A DNA stretch of 64,000 nt from Bryobacterales bacterium F-183 (GTDB lineage: Bacteria; Acidobacteriota; Terriglobia; Bryobacterales; Bryobacteraceae): NCBI GenBank assembly GCA_016865505.2, contig AP025252.1, forward strand, positions 2,852,001-2,916,000. The letters are read 5' to 3'. Both the position numbers and the translations under genes were made by a program. The notes beneath the pieces were generated by a model. The model worked only from the letters and a program-made list of their open reading frames with translations. It had not been told where the DNA came from and did not search any database. Below, piece after piece: positions 8,393 to 16,264 of this stretch (position 1 is its first letter; each line of letters starts with the position of its first letter).

Positions 8393-10101
8393 ACATAGAA
8401 CAGCGCCTGCAGGCCATTCTGCGCGATGCGGTGGCGACGCACTGCGGCCAGATCGCAGATGCGGAGGAACGGCGTACGCAGGCGCTGGCGATCCTCGGGT
8501 TCTTGGCGAACAGCGCGACGAACGAGTCGTATCGTAACTATGTACGCGGGGAGTTAGAGCGCATCGCGGAAGCTGGCGCGGACGCCGTCGATGCTCTGTT
8601 TTCTACGGAAGCGACGGATACTGAGGCCGCGGCATGGTCGAGCAATGAGCTGTACCACGAGGTCGCGTACCCGAGCTATGTACACTCGCAGACGCATCCC
8701 GATCATCTGGCGATGATGGCGCGAGTGTTCGGGCTGAAGCCTGCGCCGATCAACAAATGCCGGGTTCTGGAGTTGGGGTGCGGCACAGGGTACGGGCTGA
8801 TTGCCGGCGCGATCGATCTGCCGGAGAGCCAGTTTGTCGGCGTCGACTTTTCGTCGCGGATGATTGAGGAGGCCCGGAAGGCTGCTGCCGCGGTTGGCGC
8901 GTCGAATGTGCGCTTCGAGGCGGCGGACATCCTGACGTTTGAGCCGGAGGGCGAGTTCGACTTTATCGTCGCGCACGGCGTGTACAGTTGGGTGCCGGCC
9001 GCGGTGCGCGAACGGGTCCTGCAGATCTGCGGGCAAAAGCTATCGGCGAATGGTGTTGCGTACATCAGCTTCAACGCGCGGCCCGGGTACCATCTGCCGG
9101 CCGTCTTGCGGGACTTTGCGTTGTCGCAGAAGCCTGCGAGCGTCGACGAAGCGTATACGGCGCTGGAGAAGCTCGATCTGAGCGGATTGCCGGATACGGC
9201 GGCGAAGTTGCTGCAGCCGTGTGTGGATCATTTCTGGAGCAAGCCGTCGCGCGTGCAGGTGATGTACGACGAGTTCGCATCGATCAATGAGCCGTTTCTG
9301 TTTGGCGAGTTTGGCGAGGCGTTGGTGCGGCACGGGCTGCGGTATGCGACCGAGGCTCGGATCGAGGATTGGACAGCGAATACGATTGAGCCTCGCGCAC
9401 GGCAGATGTTGAATGATCTGGCTGGCGACCCGGTGCGCCGAATGCAGTATCGCGATTGCCTGCGTTTGACGCGGTTCCATGCGTCGCTGGTGTGTCGCGA
9501 TACGGTGCAGGCCACCAATGTCCCGATTCCCGACATCGCGTGTACGATGCGGGTGTCGACGCGGGCGGTTGCGCTGTCGTCGGAGCCGGATATCCAAGGT
9601 CCGACGAAGGAAGTTTTCGAGTCGCCGGATGGGGTGCAGGTAGCGATTGCCGATCCACTGCTGAAGGCGGCGCTGATGACGTTGATGCAGCAGCGCCCGC
9701 GGCGGTTGTTGTTGACCAAGCTGGCGATTGACGCGTGCAAGCTGTTGGGGGTTGAGGATCGCGCGGCGGAACAGAAGCTAAGGCAGTGGCTGATGCCGTT
9801 CTGGGAGGGCGGGTTCTTCGAGCTGCATTCGCATATGCCGAACTGTGCGACGGAGTTGAATCGCAAGCCTGTGGCGAGTGCGTTTGCGCGCTATGCGGCG
9901 GCCGACGCTGGGGATCGCATGGTGCCGTCGCTGCTCGGGTGCGTAGCGGCGCTCGAGGACGAGACGGATCGCCAGATGCTGTTGATGCTGGACGGTACGG
10001 GGTCGCAGACGAAGGTCGCGGAGGAGTTGGGGTTGGAGCCGGAAGAGGTCACGCGGCGGCTGGGGCAGTTGTTGCGGATGGGGCTGCTGGAGCAGGCTTA
10101 G
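8389..10101 (+). CDS. SAM-dependent methyltransferase with regulatory domain (PKMT-like)
   Basis: A 570-residue protein starting at GTG 8389, inside the stop of the RidA gene. A class I methyltransferase core occupies about residues 85-235, with SAM motif I VLELGCGTGYG and motif II FVGVDFS. The following ~330 residues correspond to the methyltransferase regulatory domain found in this family, ending in a helix-turn-helix-like stretch (TKVAEELGLEPEEVTRRL). Established: rickettsial relatives (PKMT1/2) methylate lysines of outer-membrane proteins. A protein-lysine substrate here is an inference from architecture. No signal peptide is seen, so it should act in the cytoplasm. Confidence 0.85.
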   Translation: MNIEQRLQAILRDAVATHCGQIADAEERRTQALAILGFLANSATNESYRNYVRGELERIAEAGADAVDALFSTEATDTEAAAWSSNELYHEVAYPSYVHSQTHPDHLAMMARVFGLKPAPINKCRVLELGCGTGYGLIAGAIDLPESQFVGVDFSSRMIEEARKAAAAVGASNVRFEAADILTFEPEGEFDFIVAHGVYSWVPAAVRERVLQICGQKLSANGVAYISFNARPGYHLPAVLRDFALSQKPASVDEAYTALEKLDLSGLPDTAAKLLQPCVDHFWSKPSRVQVMYDEFASINEPFLFGEFGEALVRHGLRYATEARIEDWTANTIEPRARQMLNDLAGDPVRRMQYRDCLRLTRFHASLVCRDTVQATNVPIPDIACTMRVSTRAVALSSEPDIQGPTKEVFESPDGVQVAIADPLLKAALMTLMQQRPRRLLLTKLAIDACKLLGVEDRAAEQKLRQWLMPFWEGGFFELHSHMPNCATELNRKPVASAFARYAAADAGDRMVPSLLGCVAALEDETDRQMLLMLDGTGSQTKVAEELGLEPEEVTRRLGQLLRMGLLEQA

Positions 10102-10107
10102 GGCTAG

Positions 10108-10136
10108 TTGCATTGTCCGGCAATTTGCCGTACAAC
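10108..10136 (+). promoter_or_regulatory. TA-module promoter with 23-bp dyad operator in the spacer
   Basis: TTGCAT (10108-10113) and TACAAC (10131-10136) form a -35/-10 pair with a 17-bp spacer. Between and over them lies a 23-bp dyad at 10113-10135: TTGT-c-CGGCAA-T-TTGCCG-t-ACAA. Only the single-base position next to each outer arm fails to pair. An RHH antitoxin dimer bound here would block RNA polymerase. The -10 ends six bases before GTG 10143, so the transcript may be leaderless. Confidence 0.6.
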
Positions 10137-10142
10137 TAAAGC

Positions 10143-10427
10143 GTGGACTCCGAACGTGCTGCATCCGCCAGGCTGGAAGCCCGCTTGCCTGCCGACGTAC
10201 ATGCGTTGTTGAAGCGAGCGGCCGAGTTGCAAGGTCGGACGCTTACCGATTTTGTGGTCACGGCGGCGAGGAAAGAGGCGTGCCGCATGATCGAGGAAGC
10301 GGAGATCGTGCGTCTTTCCATCGCCGACCAACGTGCGATAGCTGAAGCTCTTCTGCACCCCCCAAAGCCAGCGAGTGCTCTCCGCCGGGCGTTTACTCGC
10401 AGGAAGAAGTTGTTTGGGCCAGCGTGA
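10143..10427 (+). CDS. DUF1778 (TacA-like) ribbon-helix-helix antitoxin
   Basis: A 94-residue protein starting at GTG 10143. The N-terminal part (about residues 8-50: ARLEARLPADVHALLKRAA, then LQGRTLTDFVVTAAR) matches DUF1778 antitoxins, which form ribbon-helix-helix dimers. The C-terminal tail (around LSIADQRAIAEALLHPP) is the segment that wraps and inhibits the acetyltransferase toxin in this family. It overlaps the toxin start by 4 nt (GTGA). The dyad directly upstream suggests autoregulation. Confidence 0.9.
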   Translation: MDSERAASARLEARLPADVHALLKRAAELQGRTLTDFVVTAARKEACRMIEEAEIVRLSIADQRAIAEALLHPPKPASALRRAFTRRKKLFGPA

Positions 10428-10927
10428 ACGCTCCCTTTCGATTTGAAACGTTGACCGATCAGCACGATCGAAAGATGTTTTCCTGCGGGCAGGATGCGCT
10501 CGATCGCTATTTTCAAACGCAAGTTTCCCAAGACATTCGGCGCCATATCGCCAACTGTTTTCTGGCGATCGAGAATGGCACTGATGCGATTGCTGGTTTT
10601 TATACGATTGCCTCGGCCGGGATCCCGATGACGGAACTGCCACCTGAGATCACCAAAAGACTGCCGCGGTACCCGAGCATTCCTGCGGTTCGCATCGGAC
10701 GGCTTGCGGTGGCGCTGCCATTTCGCGGAAAGGGCCTTGGGTCGGCATTGCTGGCGGATGCCATTCTGCGCGTGTTTTCGGCGCCACCTGCCACGTTTGC
10801 GATGTTGGTGGACGCCAAGGACGAACAGGCAGTGGCGTTTTACCGCCACCACGGATTTATGCCGCTCGCCAGTCAGCCGATGACGTTGTTCTTGCCAATG
10901 GCCACTGCCGCAAAGCTGGTCGGTTAA
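10424..10927 (+). CDS. GNAT-fold toxin (TacT/AtaT-like acetyltransferase)
   Basis: A 167-residue GNAT protein starting at GTG 10424. The acetyl-CoA pyrophosphate-binding loop is RGKGLGS (about residues 104-110) and the C-terminal Tyr motif is VAFYRHHGF. Established: toxins paired with DUF1778 antitoxins (TacT, AtaT, KacT) acetylate the amino group of charged tRNAs and stop translation. The pairing and order match those modules. The tRNA specificity cannot be read from sequence by eye. It converges with the amidohydrolase gene with one base between stops. Confidence 0.9.
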   Translation: MNAPFRFETLTDQHDRKMFSCGQDALDRYFQTQVSQDIRRHIANCFLAIENGTDAIAGFYTIASAGIPMTELPPEITKRLPRYPSIPAVRIGRLAVALPFRGKGLGSALLADAILRVFSAPPATFAMLVDAKDEQAVAFYRHHGFMPLASQPMTLFLPMATAAKLVG

Positions 10928-10928
10928 G

Positions 10929-12170
10929 CTACTTTGCGTCCCACTTATCGACCGCGCGGGCGTTGAGGTCCCACAGGACCTTGCCTCCAAAGATCGTCAT
11001 CTCGCAGCCGAACTTCTGTGTCCCTTGCGCGCCCTTCTGTGCGACGTCCATAAAGCCGAAGTCGCCTTTTTCGAGCTTCAACACTGCGACGTCCGCTACC
11101 GCACCTGGGGTAAGGTGGCCGAATTCCTGACGGCGGATCTCCTTCGCCGGGTTCCACGTCGATGCTTGAATGACGTCTGCGAGTGGCATGCGGAGGTTGA
11201 TCATCTTGGACATCACGTTGGTCATGTCCTTCATGCCTCCCACCATGCTGCTCACGTGGAGGTCGGTGGAGATCGAATCCGGGAAGAAGCCTTGCTGGGT
11301 GGCAGGTACCGCGTAGCGATAAATGAAGCTGCCGCCGCCGTGGCCGACGTCGAATATCACACCGCGCTGGCGGGCCTGCTTGAGGTACGGACGCAGATTG
11401 CCTTTCTCGTCGAGCATCGGAACGCGTTCGAGGTACATGTGTGTGTAGATGTCGCCGGGACGGAGGTGCTTCAGTACAAGGTCGGCATGCGGACGTTCGA
11501 GATGGAAGATGCCGAAGTCCACCATGACGGGCTTGTTGGCTTGTTTGCCGGCTTCCACGGCGTTGTCGACCGGGGTCCATTCGGGACCTGCGTAGTGAGC
11601 GGTCTTGATGCCGACGATGGTGTCCGGGTACTTCTTGATGACTTCGACGGTCTTGGCGACGTTCATGTCGCTGAGGTCCTGCTCGATGGGGCCGCCGCGC
11701 ATGCCTTTGTTGACGATGTTGACGAATGCGAGGACGCGGGTACGGGCACGGTCGATGATGCGGTCTTTGAAGTCGGGGAAGTTGTTGGCGCCAGAGGAGC
11801 CGGCGTCCACCATTGTTGTGGTGCAGGAACGGAAGCTGTGATCGTCGGGGTAGACCGAGAGGTCCCCGGCGTAGGAGCCTTTTTCGCCGGTGCCGGCGTA
11901 GACATGTACGTGGATGTCGATGAGGCCCGGTGTGACGTAGAGACCGCGCACGTTCACGATGCGCTTGCCTTGCGGCGAGGGGATGTTGGGCGCGACGGCG
12001 GCGATCTTGCCGTCCTTAATGGCGACGTCGCGGATGGCGTTGATGTTGTTCCTGGGGTCGATGACCGTCCCGCCCTGCAGGATGAGGTCGTATTGCCCGG
12101 TTTGCGCGGCGGCGGTTGCTACAGCCAGTAAGAATGCCAGTGTGAATCTGTGATAGGAATGAAAGATCAT
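10929..12170 (-). CDS. exported amidohydrolase/deacetylase-family metallohydrolase
   Basis: A 413-residue protein with a Sec signal peptide (FTLAFLLAVATAAAQ). The amidohydrolase superfamily pattern is clear: an N-terminal beta sandwich, the HxH metal motif in IDIHVHVY, and a candidate carboxylated Lys in VGIKTAHY. Further metal ligands are in YTHMY and VGHGGG, and an Asp in STDLHVSS. Related proteins occur next to DgaE-type PLP lyases in other bacteria, and the same pairing is seen here with the divergent neighbour. The substrate is probably an N-acyl amino acid or aminosugar, but this is inferred. ATG 12170 overlaps the ATG of the divergent gene; TTG 12176 is an alternative start. Confidence 0.85.
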   Translation of the reverse strand: MIFHSYHRFTLAFLLAVATAAAQTGQYDLILQGGTVIDPRNNINAIRDVAIKDGKIAAVAPNIPSPQGKRIVNVRGLYVTPGLIDIHVHVYAGTGEKGSYAGDLSVYPDDHSFRSCTTTMVDAGSSGANNFPDFKDRIIDRARTRVLAFVNIVNKGMRGGPIEQDLSDMNVAKTVEVIKKYPDTIVGIKTAHYAGPEWTPVDNAVEAGKQANKPVMVDFGIFHLERPHADLVLKHLRPGDIYTHMYLERVPMLDEKGNLRPYLKQARQRGVIFDVGHGGGSFIYRYAVPATQQGFFPDSISTDLHVSSMVGGMKDMTNVMSKMINLRMPLADVIQASTWNPAKEIRRQEFGHLTPGAVADVAVLKLEKGDFGFMDVAQKGAQGTQKFGCEMTIFGGKVLWDLNARAVDKWDAK

Positions 12171-13374
12171 GGCCAATCGTCGAAGCTTCCTACAAAGCCT
12201 ATCATCCTTGCCTGTTGTTGGCGGTGTCTTTGCCGCGCGTGCTGCGAAAGCGGCGACGGCGAACGGAAAGGACTACTTCAAGGAACTCGGCGTCAAGCCG
12301 TTCATCAACGCCGCCGGCACGTACACGATGCTGTCGTCGTCGCTGATGCAGCGTGAGGTGGTGCAGGCATACGACTACGCATCAAGGTCGTTTGTGCGGC
12401 TTACGGATCTGCACGATGCGGTGGGCGCGCGGCTGGCTACGTTGCTGGGCGCAGAGGCGGTCATGATTACCTCGGGCGCATCGGGGGCGCTGACGTCGGG
12501 TACGGCGGCGTGCATCACCGGGAAGGACCAGAAGGCCATCCAGCAGTTGCCGGATTTGACGGGGCTGAAGAGCGAAGTGATCGTGCAGAAGACGCACCGG
12601 TATGGGTATGACCATGCGGTTCGCGCTTGCGGCGTCAAGATGATCGAGATCGAGACGGCGGAAGAGTTTGATAAGGCTGTGAATTCGCAGACGGCGATGG
12701 CGCTGTTCTTCAACGATGCCAATACTCGCGGCCAGATTCGCGATGAACAGTGGGTAGCGCTCGGCAAGAAGCATAAGGTCCCGACGTTTAACGACTGTTC
12801 GGCCGATGTCCCGCCGGTGGGCAATCTCACCAAGTGGACCAAGATGGGGTTTGACCTGGTGACGATTTCGGGCGGCAAGGGAATTTGTGGTCCGCAGAGC
12901 GCGGGTATGCTGATTGGCCGCAAGGATCTGGTGGAAGCGGCGCGGCTGAATACGTCGCCGTATTCAGACTCGATCGCTCGCGGTCACAAGGTCAATAAAG
13001 AAGAGATGCTGGGCATGATGGTGGCCGTTGAAACGTACATGAAGCGGGATCACGAAGCCGAGTGGAAGGAATGGGAGAAGCGCATCAAGACCATTTCGGA
13101 TTCGGTGGAGGGGATGCCGTCGATGAAGAGCCGTACGGTGGTACCGCCGATTGCGAACAATGTCCCGCACCTGTACCTGCAGTGGGACCAGTCGAAGATC
13201 AAGATCTCGCCGCGCGAAGTGATGAAGCAGATGCGCGAGGGGGATCCTTCGATTGAGCTGAACCCGGGTACGACGAATGAGGAGTTGGTGGTTGGCGTGT
13301 GGATGCTGCAGTCGGGCGAGGCGCAGATTGTGGCCAAGCGTCTGCGGGCGGTGCTGAAGGCTGCGGCGGTTTAG
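12169..13374 (+). CDS. Tat-exported SelA/DgaE-like PLP-dependent enzyme
   Basis: A 401-residue fold-type-I PLP enzyme of the selenocysteine-synthase-related group. The Schiff-base Lys is probably K237 in TISGGKGICGPQSAG. Conserved blocks include FINAAGTYTMLSS and ITSGASGAL. Relatives (DgaE) act as ammonia lyases on D-glucosaminate-6-phosphate or related amino acids and amino sugars. Unusually, the N-terminus is a Tat signal (NRRSFLQSLSSLPVVGGVFA), so the enzyme should be exported folded with its cofactor. Its ATG overlaps the divergent amidohydrolase ATG, so each promoter must lie inside the other gene. True SelA function is unlikely because no tRNA-binding extension is seen. Confidence 0.85.
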   Translation: MANRRSFLQSLSSLPVVGGVFAARAAKAATANGKDYFKELGVKPFINAAGTYTMLSSSLMQREVVQAYDYASRSFVRLTDLHDAVGARLATLLGAEAVMITSGASGALTSGTAACITGKDQKAIQQLPDLTGLKSEVIVQKTHRYGYDHAVRACGVKMIEIETAEEFDKAVNSQTAMALFFNDANTRGQIRDEQWVALGKKHKVPTFNDCSADVPPVGNLTKWTKMGFDLVTISGGKGICGPQSAGMLIGRKDLVEAARLNTSPYSDSIARGHKVNKEEMLGMMVAVETYMKRDHEAEWKEWEKRIKTISDSVEGMPSMKSRTVVPPIANNVPHLYLQWDQSKIKISPREVMKQMREGDPSIELNPGTTNEELVVGVWMLQSGEAQIVAKRLRAVLKAAAV

Positions 13375-13383
13375 GCTGAAGGT

Positions 13384-13608
13384 ATGGAAGTGCTTCTGAG
13401 TCCCGAAGTGCAGGATAAGGTCAATCGTGCGGCTGCGGAGAGTGACAGCATCCCCGCGGAGTATGTGTCAAAGCTCGTGGAGACGTATATCGATCATGAT
13501 GCGTGGTTTCGGGCGGAGGTCCAGCATGGTTTGGATCAACTGGATGCCGGAGAGTTTCTGACACATGAGCAAGTGCAGCAGATGATCGCGGAACGCTTTC
13601 GCAAGTGA
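13384..13608 (+). CDS. ParD/CopG-like antitoxin
   Basis: A 74-residue acidic protein. The first ~45 residues fit a ribbon-helix-helix DNA-binding domain (MEVLLSPEVQDKVNRAA, then SIPAEYVSKLVETYI). The C-terminal part, with VQHGLDQLDAGEFLTHEQV, is the antitoxin tail typical of ParD-like proteins, including the EFLTHEQV element common in CopG-type antitoxins. It overlaps the toxin gene by 4 nt (GTGA). It starts 9 bp after the PLP-enzyme stop and may share its transcript. Confidence 0.87.
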   Translation: MEVLLSPEVQDKVNRAAAESDSIPAEYVSKLVETYIDHDAWFRAEVQHGLDQLDAGEFLTHEQVQQMIAERFRK

Positions 13609-13886
13609 GCTTTGCGATTCGCTGGTCTCCCCGCGCTGCTCGGGATCTGGCCGGAATCGCTCAGTTTATTGGCGAGGACTCAGCAGATCAGGCGCAACTG
13701 GTGGCCGCTTCCATCTACGAGCGGCTAAGTGCGCTTGCGAACTTTCCAAACATCGGACGTAAGGGCCGATTGGCCGGAACCAGAGAACTGGTTCTAGCCC
13801 CCTTGCCCTTCATTGTTGTGTATCGCGTCGCAGAAACGACGATTGATGTTGTGCGCATCCTGCATGGGGCGCAGAAGTGGCCCTGA
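13605..13886 (+). CDS. RelE/ParE-family toxin
   Basis: A 93-residue protein from GTG 13605. The N-terminal RWSPRAARDLAGIAQFI helix-loop and the C-terminal RELVLAPLPFIVVYRV plus VRILHGAQKWP are diagnostic of the ParE/RelE fold. ParE members poison gyrase and RelE members cleave mRNA on ribosomes; the family cannot be split reliably by eye. The RHH-type antitoxin and ParE-like C-terminus favour ParE. The stop abuts the convergent DUF3667 gene without a spacer. Confidence 0.9.
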   Translation: MSFAIRWSPRAARDLAGIAQFIGEDSADQAQLVAASIYERLSALANFPNIGRKGRLAGTRELVLAPLPFIVVYRVAETTIDVVRILHGAQKWP

Positions 13887-14708
13887 TTAGCGCCGCATAG
13901 CGTCGCGCATGACGGACCCGTAGCTGGCCAGTTGCGCTGCAATCCCTAAGAAGACAGACATCGAATAGATCATCGCGGTGCCGGCCCAAAGCGCGAACAG
14001 CTTGGGCAGGTACCGCGATACTTTTTCCGGCCATACCGTGCGTAACGACAACGCCAGGAACGGCAGTAATACCACGTAAAAGACTTGCATCGGGGCTTTG
14101 AGGCCGAAGTGAATCGCGAGCCTCCATACGAAGACCACTACGAAGAAGAGCGCCCAGAAATGCAGCGCGAATACGAGGCTGCGGGCGTAGTAGATCTCTG
14201 TGCGTCGGTACAGCAGGTGGACGAAAAAGCCGAACACGACTACGCCGATGCCCATCGCGATGGAAAACATCTTGTGGAAGCCTTCGTTGAATTTTTCCAG
14301 TTCTACCTCGTATGGCACCTTCTTGGATTCGGCCAGTCGCTTGACGATGTTGCCCAGTCGCTGATCGTTGGCGGAGCGCTGAAACCCTTCAATGTTGAAC
14401 TCGGTTTGCGCACCGAAGAAAAAGAATAGCGTCGTGATGGCCAGGTATAGTTTGACCGGTGGAACAAATGGCTGGCGCTGGCCGGAGAGGTACTGCTTTG
14501 TGAGTTGGCCCGGATGTAACAGGAGTAGGCGGAGGGTACGGAAAACTTTGGAGTCGAGTTCCGAGAGCTCGTTCCAGTAATCGCCGGCCGCGCGACGGAG
14601 CGACCAATCTTGTGGATCGAGCTTCTTTTGACCACAAGAATGGCAAAAATCGCCCTGCAACGGGGTCTGGCAGTTCTCACAATTTCCCGCTATGGCCGAT
14701 ATGTCCAT
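13887..14708 (-). CDS. DUF3667-family membrane protein with zinc ribbon
   Basis: A 273-residue protein from ATG 14708. It starts with a CxxC...CxxC zinc ribbon (CENCQTPLQGDFCHSCGQ, about residues 10-28). Then comes the family signature around LLLHPGQLTKQYLSGQRQPF and four to five hydrophobic segments (near residues 85-100, 150-170, 182-205, 212-228 and 238-260). DUF3667/DUF3667-like proteins are widespread inner-membrane proteins of unknown role. An upstream in-frame start would give seven more residues; the zinc ribbon position favours 14708. Confidence 0.8.
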   Translation of the reverse strand: MDISAIAGNCENCQTPLQGDFCHSCGQKKLDPQDWSLRRAAGDYWNELSELDSKVFRTLRLLLLHPGQLTKQYLSGQRQPFVPPVKLYLAITTLFFFFGAQTEFNIEGFQRSANDQRLGNIVKRLAESKKVPYEVELEKFNEGFHKMFSIAMGIGVVVFGFFVHLLYRRTEIYYARSLVFALHFWALFFVVVFVWRLAIHFGLKAPMQVFYVVLLPFLALSLRTVWPEKVSRYLPKLFALWAGTAMIYSMSVFLGIAAQLASYGSVMRDAMRR

Positions 14709-14758
14709 AGGGCTGCAGAGTACCAGCAACCGTTATTGCCAGCAAGTGATACACGTGC

Positions 14759-15766
14759 ATGACAATTTATGACGAGTTAGGCCTTTCATCGGACGCCACG
14801 GACGAACAGATCCGGCAGGCGCATCGTCAGCTTGTGAAGGTGCTGCACCCGGACCGTCAGCAGGATCCGGAACTGCAGCGTATGGCGGACCTGCAACTGA
14901 AGCGAATCAATCATCTGGTGGAGCAGATTCTACAGAATCCGCGGTCTACGGCGTTGGTTGTGACTCGCCCGGCGCCGGTGACCGAGCCAAAACCGCCGGC
15001 GGTAGCGAGGCCCGCTGTTTGGAGCCGGAGTTTGGGAAGCTTTGGTGCTGTTTCGGTGCTGGCGATTCTTGCCCTGCTGCTGCCTGAGCCGGAGTTGCGG
15101 TCGCATACGGTGTCGCCGTCGACTGGGTCGGCTGCGGGCACCGTTTCTGGCGCCGAGCGTACCCAAATGTCCGCAAGAGGGCGTGAGGCTGCGGGTGCGG
15201 GGCTGCGTCGAAACAATACGCAAAATCGTGCGGCAAATGCGACTTTGTCAGCGGGCGTTACGGTTGAGGCGCCGGTGGCTAGCGGTAGCCGGACGGACGC
15301 GGTACCTGAGTCGCAACCGACCGCTTTCGAAACTGTGAGCGCGGCAGTCCCCAGTCCGGCTCCTCAACAGGCGCAGATGATAGCCGAAAAGACGAGTTTG
15401 GATGGGGTTTGGCTGTACGCCGGGGATCCGGGTCCAGGTGGATTTGCGAAGCTCTACCCGCCTGAGTACATCGAACTGCGCCTCACGCAGGAGGCGGACG
15501 GTACGTTGCGGGGCGAGTATCGAGGCAGGTACTCGGTGGCGGATCTGGCGATTTCGCCGTCTGTTTCCTTCCGATTCCGAGAGAAGAACCCAAATCTGGC
15601 TGCAGTGCCCTGGACGGGATCGCGTGGAGCGGCGGGAATGGTGAGCTTACAGATGGTACGGCCAGACGTGATGGAGGTCACCTGGAAGGCGACCTCCACG
15701 GCAACGGACGCGGAAGGCGGCGCAGAGTTGAGTTACGGCACCGCCACCCTCATTCGACGACGTTAG
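14759..15766 (+). CDS. J-domain membrane protein
   Basis: A 335-residue protein. Residues 1-65 form a DnaJ domain with the HPD tripeptide intact (KVLHPDRQQD), so it should stimulate an Hsp70. A membrane segment follows at about residues 95-112 (FGAVSVLAILALLLP). After a long Ser/Ala/Thr-rich linker there is a compact C-terminal domain of about 115 residues (from LDGVWLYAGDPGPGGF), rich in beta strands, that I do not recognise. Topology would put the J domain in the cytoplasm and the C-terminal domain outside. It overlaps the convergent RidA gene by 4 nt. Confidence 0.82.
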   Translation: MTIYDELGLSSDATDEQIRQAHRQLVKVLHPDRQQDPELQRMADLQLKRINHLVEQILQNPRSTALVVTRPAPVTEPKPPAVARPAVWSRSLGSFGAVSVLAILALLLPEPELRSHTVSPSTGSAAGTVSGAERTQMSARGREAAGAGLRRNNTQNRAANATLSAGVTVEAPVASGSRTDAVPESQPTAFETVSAAVPSPAPQQAQMIAEKTSLDGVWLYAGDPGPGGFAKLYPPEYIELRLTQEADGTLRGEYRGRYSVADLAISPSVSFRFREKNPNLAAVPWTGSRGAAGMVSLQMVRPDVMEVTWKATSTATDAEGGAELSYGTATLIRRR

Positions 15767-16242
15767 ATGTAGGCGATGACGTCGATTTCCACCAGCGAAT
15801 CGCCGGGGATGCCGCCGGCGGCAGCGATGGTGGTGCGTACCGGCGGTTCCATGCCGAAACGGCCCTTAAATACCTCATTCATCGCCGCATAATCCTTTAG
15901 GTCGTGCAGATACACATTGCACTTGAGGACCTTTTCCATAGACGAGCCAGCGTTCTCAAGCTCCTTCTGGACCTCGTCCAGCACATGCTTGGTGTGGGCC
16001 TTGATGTCGCCCTGGAAGTGCGCGCCTTTGCCCGCAATAAAGAGAAGATTGCCGTACGATACGGCACCGTTGAACAGCGGAGGCGCGGTGGGAGCCTTGG
16101 CGCCCGGCTTGCGATGCACTTTCTTGACGGGTGCCGTGGGGGTCTGGGCCTGTGCCTGCGGGGCGGCAGCGGCGGCACCTGCGGCGACTCCGGCGGCGGT
16201 GGCGACGGAACCCTTAAGAAATTTGCGTCTGGGAGAGGTCAT
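15763..16242 (-). CDS. Tat-exported RidA-family protein
   Basis: A 159-residue protein with a strong Tat signal (SPRRKFLKGS, then an Ala-rich h-region and AQA). A Pro/Lys-rich linker precedes one RidA domain (about residues 55-159). The catalytic Arg motif VRTTIAA is present and the C-terminal strand reads VEIDVIAYI with the Glu in place. RidA proteins are normally cytosolic imine deaminases, so an exported form is unusual. It shares this 9-kb stretch with an exported tandem RidA and an exported PLP enzyme. It is divergent from the aldehyde dehydrogenase gene over a 22-bp gap. Confidence 0.88.
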   Translation of the reverse strand: MTSPRRKFLKGSVATAAGVAAGAAAAAPQAQAQTPTAPVKKVHRKPGAKAPTAPPLFNGAVSYGNLLFIAGKGAHFQGDIKAHTKHVLDEVQKELENAGSSMEKVLKCNVYLHDLKDYAAMNEVFKGRFGMEPPVRTTIAAAGGIPGDSLVEIDVIAYI

Positions 16243-16252
16243 AGAGCCATCC

Positions 16253-16258
16253 TAAAAT
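16253..16258 (+). promoter_or_regulatory. candidate -10 element (TAAAAT) for the 16.3-32.8 kb array
   Basis: TAAAAT sits six bases before ATG 16265 in the 22-bp gap between divergent genes, so the message would be nearly leaderless. No convincing -35 is visible. It is the only gap large enough upstream of the nine co-directional genes that follow. Confidence 0.35.
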
Positions 16259-16264
16259 AAAACT

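Noticed and set aside
11025-12131. 368-codon plus-strand frame opposite the amidohydrolase gene
   Set aside because: It is Val/Asp-rich, has no domain pattern, and lies wholly opposite a clear amidohydrolase with a signal peptide.
12169-13374. True selenocysteine synthase (SelA) and selenoprotein system
   Set aside because: The protein has a Tat signal and no tRNA-binding extension. No selB or selD is nearby, and the SelA resemblance is to the wider lyase group.
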